Positions 20,601 through 22,839 of a DNA stretch of 22,839 bases are shown piece after piece. Location: the IMG/VR virus record IMGVR_UViG_3300046009_012391, positions 1 through 22,839 of that record. One strand, written 5' to 3'. Each line of letters opens with the position of its first letter. Positions within the stretch are counted from its first letter, which is position 1. Under the pieces are notes generated by a model, which was not told the origin of the DNA, did not search any database, and saw only the letters and a list, made by a program, of their open reading frames with translations. The translations under genes were made by a program, and so were the position numbers. This stretch comes from a virus.

Positions 20601-22839
20601 ATTTGTAATTTGCTTCCGCAATTCCGCCGCCGGCGCGTTTATATCAATCCCTCGAGCGCCAAACCAATAGCCCGCTTCGCGTTGCGCGTCCGAGGCCCAC
20701 ACGTCCTCTAAGTCCTCGACTTTATAGACGGGTTCGCCGCGCAGATCGTCCGCCAAGGCGTCCAGGAATTGCCGCGTAGTCGGGCGATCGACGCTATCCG
20801 ACGAATAGTAGATACGCGCCACTTGCAGGGGAGGGCGAGCGTCCAGCTTTGCGCCGTCGATTACGTCCGCCGATCGGCTAGCGTCCGTCGCCGGCGTTTG
20901 GCCGATCACCAGGCCGGTTATGTCCGCCTTCTTGATATTGACTAGCTTAAGCGTTCCCGTCGCGATCGCCTCATACACGCCCGTTTGGTGGCGGTGCATC
21001 ATCGCGTAGTAGAGGTATGACGGGTCAATCGCATCCGTAGCGGTGACGCGAACGCCGAAATGCTCCGGGTTATATTCGCGCGTGACGCTTCCAACCGTTT
21101 TGGCCGAGCCGCGACGAACAATATAAAAGTCCGCGTCCGGGTCGCCAATCTTTACCGATACAGCCTGGCCGAGCTTCACAAGCTCACCAGGCGTTGCCGG
21201 CGTTATGCGGATATTCTCTAGCCGCGCGTCCGTCCGAACTTGAACCTCCGGCGCGGTTTGATAGTAGGTAGGTCCGTCGCCGTAATTCCCCTTAGTGGGT
21301 TTCGCGCCGAAATAGCCGGCTTCCCACGCGAACAACGCCGCATCATCTAGGGACATTCCGCTAGAATTATTGATTAGGCCAGGCCGCGCGCGGTGCGATC
21401 CAAGTATAGACAGCACGTCGCCGCCAGGATCGCGGATACCGCCGCGCTGGACCAGGAAGGATGCGAGCCGGCGCGGCGCGTTGCGCTGGACATTTGCCTT
21501 ACGCGCCTCGCGCGCCTGGCGGTAGAGCGCGTCAACGTCCGCCTCCGAGACTTGCCGCAGCTCCGGCGGCAATTCGTCCAGCATCAAGCCGCCATCATCG
21601 TAAGTATCAAGCACAGCTTGGAAATTGATTTCCATAGGCGCAAGGCCCGCCGGCGGCGGAACGAAACCCCAATCCGGATCAACGTCCTCGCCGTTCGACT
21701 TCTTAGGCTTTTTAATATCGCCGCGATATTGCTGATACGCCAGCCAATCGAACGCGCGCCGCGCCGGCGACGTATCAACCTCGCGCATTGCTTCGCGGCG
21801 CGCCTTGCCGAGCTGGCGGTTCCACCATGCCGTCTGTTGCCGAAAGTAGGCGTCCATTGCGACGGCGGTTAGTGAGGCTTCCGCATCGTTCCGCGCATCA
21901 TCTACCTTTTGCCGATAGGATGCGAACTCCGCGTCCGTCAGGCCAAGGGATTGCGCGGTTTGCAGATCAGCGAACAGCGGAACGGTTGCGCCGGACGCTT
22001 CGCGCGCGCGGAGGATTTCCGCCTCAGAAGCAAACAGCCGATCAAAAACGTAAGTTATTTCCGGGTTCAGTTTGTGGTCTAGCTTTATGCGCTCATACAG
22101 GCGCGTAAGCCATTTCTGGAACAGCGCGAACGCGCGCGTAAGCGATATGTTCGGAGCCTGGCCGTTGCGGAGATACGCCTCGAACGTCCGCGCGAACAAT
22201 TCATGGTGCGCGACTTCGAACGCTTCGCCTGGCTCGATTTCCAGCCAGGCCGCCGTCCGGAGCCACAAGTCCTTAGAGGCTTCCGTTGCATTGGCGCGCG
22301 TGCCGAACTCGCGGATAATCTCGAGAAAGATATGGCCGCTTTCATGCAGGAACGTAGAGAAGTTAGCCGCCTCAGTAAGCCGGACGGTTGCGCTAACTAT
22401 GCGGCCATTGACTTCCGCGAACTCCGTTGCGCCGCGTACAATTTCGCCGCCTTGTTCGTCAACGCCCGTAGCTTGATAGGTCCGAATAGGCATCGCGCCT
22501 TGTTCGTCCGGGAACACAACGTAGGCGGCCAGGTCCGACGCTTCCGCCGTTTCCATTGGCGACGTATTGACATAGCGCAGACCTACATAGCCTTGAGCGC
22601 GCCAGAGCTTGCGCGCTTCGCGAACCATGCGCGCGCGGTCCTCGTTATTGTATGGACGCCCGCCGTAATTCTGTAGGAACTCCATAAGGTCATAGGCGCG
22701 GCCATGCCCTTCGTGCGGCATAGCGACGGTTTCGCCGCGCGCCAACGCCTCCGCCATTGCCGCCGCCGCCTCCGGCTCGACGTTGCGCGCTTGGATTAGG
22801 TAGTCGCGCAGCATGGCGGGATAGGCTGAAGAGACCAGG
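17658..22839 (-). CDS. Large polyvalent (injected/internal virion-type) protein, N-terminus outside the window
   Basis: The frame is open to the right edge; the first Met in the window (22814) has no ribosome-binding site, so the gene is 5'-partial with at least 1726 residues. Numbering from that Met: residues 40-110 end an ADP-ribosyltransferase-like polyvalent domain (GYVGLRYVNTSPMETAEASD). Residues 150-215 contain HESGH (157-161) and a downstream E-L-F-A-R-T-F-E-A-Y-L-R-N-G segment, a zincin-type metallopeptidase. Residues 450-505 hold LVQRGGIRDPGGDVLSILGS...AWEAGYF. Residues 535-640 resemble a type I restriction specificity TRD. Residues 860-1130 are coiled coil. From about 1300 on lies an LPD38-like domain (YADSIVRMTQGSGSLKDTSA; LFTKFMTYFSTLYNQF). 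Such polyvalent proteins are thought to be packaged and injected with the genome. Confidence 0.85.
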   Translation of the reverse strand, partial: LVSSAYPAMLRDYLIQARNVEPEAAAAMAEALARGETVAMPHEGHGRAYDLMEFLQNYGGRPYNNEDRARMVREARKLWRAQGYVGLRYVNTSPMETAEASDLAAYVVFPDEQGAMPIRTYQATGVDEQGGEIVRGATEFAEVNGRIVSATVRLTEAANFSTFLHESGHIFLEIIREFGTRANATEASKDLWLRTAAWLEIEPGEAFEVAHHELFARTFEAYLRNGQAPNISLTRAFALFQKWLTRLYERIKLDHKLNPEITYVFDRLFASEAEILRAREASGATVPLFADLQTAQSLGLTDAEFASYRQKVDDARNDAEASLTAVAMDAYFRQQTAWWNRQLGKARREAMREVDTSPARRAFDWLAYQQYRGDIKKPKKSNGEDVDPDWGFVPPPAGLAPMEINFQAVLDTYDDGGLMLDELPPELRQVSEADVDALYRQAREARKANVQRNAPRRLASFLVQRGGIRDPGGDVLSILGSHRARPGLINNSSGMSLDDAALFAWEAGYFGAKPTKGNYGDGPTYYQTAPEVQVRTDARLENIRITPATPGELVKLGQAVSVKIGDPDADFYIVRRGSAKTVGSVTREYNPEHFGVRVTATDAIDPSYLYYAMMHRHQTGVYEAIATGTLKLVNIKKADITGLVIGQTPATDASRSADVIDGAKLDARPPLQVARIYYSSDSVDRPTTRQFLDALADDLRGEPVYKVEDLEDVWASDAQREAGYWFGARGIDINAPAAELRKQITNWVKAQSQAGNPNALHPDEIAQAFGIKDGAELLRMLAALGPRRKLVERLAAKKVRELYGDPFQDGTMETAAQEAAHRAKHSRVLELELEIVSRATSGNAKAIAKAARKLAQERVQRMTVRQLSTFNRVLGQERKHGKAAAAAMRAGDLATASLEKNAQLIAFHLWAEMRDAHAEVEKMQRLFQSFNSRNVRQHIDPGHLTQIDALLEQFELRRISLREEARRDALVSYVRMMEKRGLDNLLAIDERLIERAQRRPFSRLTFDEAEGLYDTIRNLRHLGQLKQGLLIKRERQRIADVESEIVASIHANGLEHVDAKNRLRLEEDNQVEESKASLERLHAENVKMEFMFRLLDGLKDNGPVWRHLFRPIAEAEAAELEMQRLAAERTQQLFAAFTAKEREEMFSKKSMFTEIGERLTRAQVIAIALNSGNEYSRRVMLEGYGWTETQLQGILDRMDVRDLRLVQGIWDWLEEYREPSFSLHERLTGVRPRAVEAKSFTAAGQVWKGGYYPVKYNPSKTEKTHDRQQVETTQETHPNMIRAQTRKGMLVERTGAGDQLIRLDLSVLQEHVQEVIHFVAFEEAILDAGRLIERPAIQAAIIGAVGRNLFRQIKPWLKDIAAKPKTPHGFLENLLTNLSNNVSVVAMGWKVSTAIVQPLGILGAIPRIGAGPIWRQVSRLYWRPDRLAAAFQFVVSRSSAMRHRIDTYDRDVRDAMVTVAGRAKGDPIPANIRRTFFWATATMDMGVSIPIWLAAYNEAMAGRVANISTTDPRVEDAAIQYADSIVRMTQGSGSLKDTSALMRQRGAMRLFTKFMTYFSTLYNQFYVEQIPGLAGGKISPAQFAINMMALWFLPVVLAEILQGRVGDEPPEDELANLAKQTLAYPLMTVPGVRDVMSGIISPYGYELSPAGAIGEAVTGVGQDIVTGDLGDGTVKHAFMSAGYLIGFPARQLYITGDYAIDIVEGQENPVRDPGSIYSEGLLRDTR

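Overview
The window looks like part of a tailed-phage genome, most likely a phage-plasmid of an alphaproteobacterium. It is GC-rich (about 60 % by eye), almost gapless, and mixes virion and lysis genes (large polyvalent injected-type protein, tail fibre, Rz/Rz1 spanins, terminase small-subunit-like protein) with plasmid-style genes (Rep-like winged-helix protein, ParA plus a ribbon-helix-helix partner). The alphaproteobacterial link rests on a DUF2312/GapR homologue and on the apparent complete absence of GANTC, the site of the CcrM methyltransferase. No integrase, repressor, polymerase, portal or capsid gene is visible here.

Layout. Positions 1-5732 are a leftward early/maintenance block, read from high to low coordinates: Rep-like winged-helix protein, 291-nt non-coding stretch rich in inverted repeats, HTH-metallophosphoesterase, a small beta-rich protein, a DUF3310 protein, an Acb2/Tad1-hairpin (cyclic-nucleotide sponge) protein, a GapR-like protein, two unknowns, a DnaA-domain-IV-like protein, a membrane-anchored coiled-coil protein and the start of a terminase small-subunit-like gene cut by the window edge. 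Positions 5733-6429 hold a complete initiator tRNA(fMet) gene and a 34-aa membrane peptide (both leftward), several hairpins and a divergent control region with paired direct repeats.

Positions 6430-12197 are a rightward block of fourteen tightly packed genes, many with 4-nt ATGA/GTGA or TAATG start-stop overlaps. The first ten are mostly small orphans (an HNH-like protein, an RHH-like protein, a winged-helix-like protein). After a 152-nt gap with three 10-bp tandem repeats come parA, an RHH adaptor gene, a 70-aa unknown and a four-helix membrane protein with a coiled coil. This second part resembles a type Ib plasmid partition cassette whose centromere lies just upstream.

Positions 12194-22839 are a leftward late block: a polyvalent protein that runs in from beyond the right edge, a glycine-rich small protein, a long tail fibre, a 124-aa protein, a Cys-rich protein, a candidate holin, Rz and an embedded out-of-frame Rz1. 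The rightward and leftward blocks meet tail to tail at 12194-12197, where the two stop codons overlap.

Taken together, Rep, ParA/RHH and the iteron-like repeats suggest low-copy extrachromosomal maintenance. The sponge protein, GapR homologue, site avoidance and phage-borne initiator tRNA look like host-interface functions. All functional calls are from reading the sequence and recalled family signatures; no search was run.
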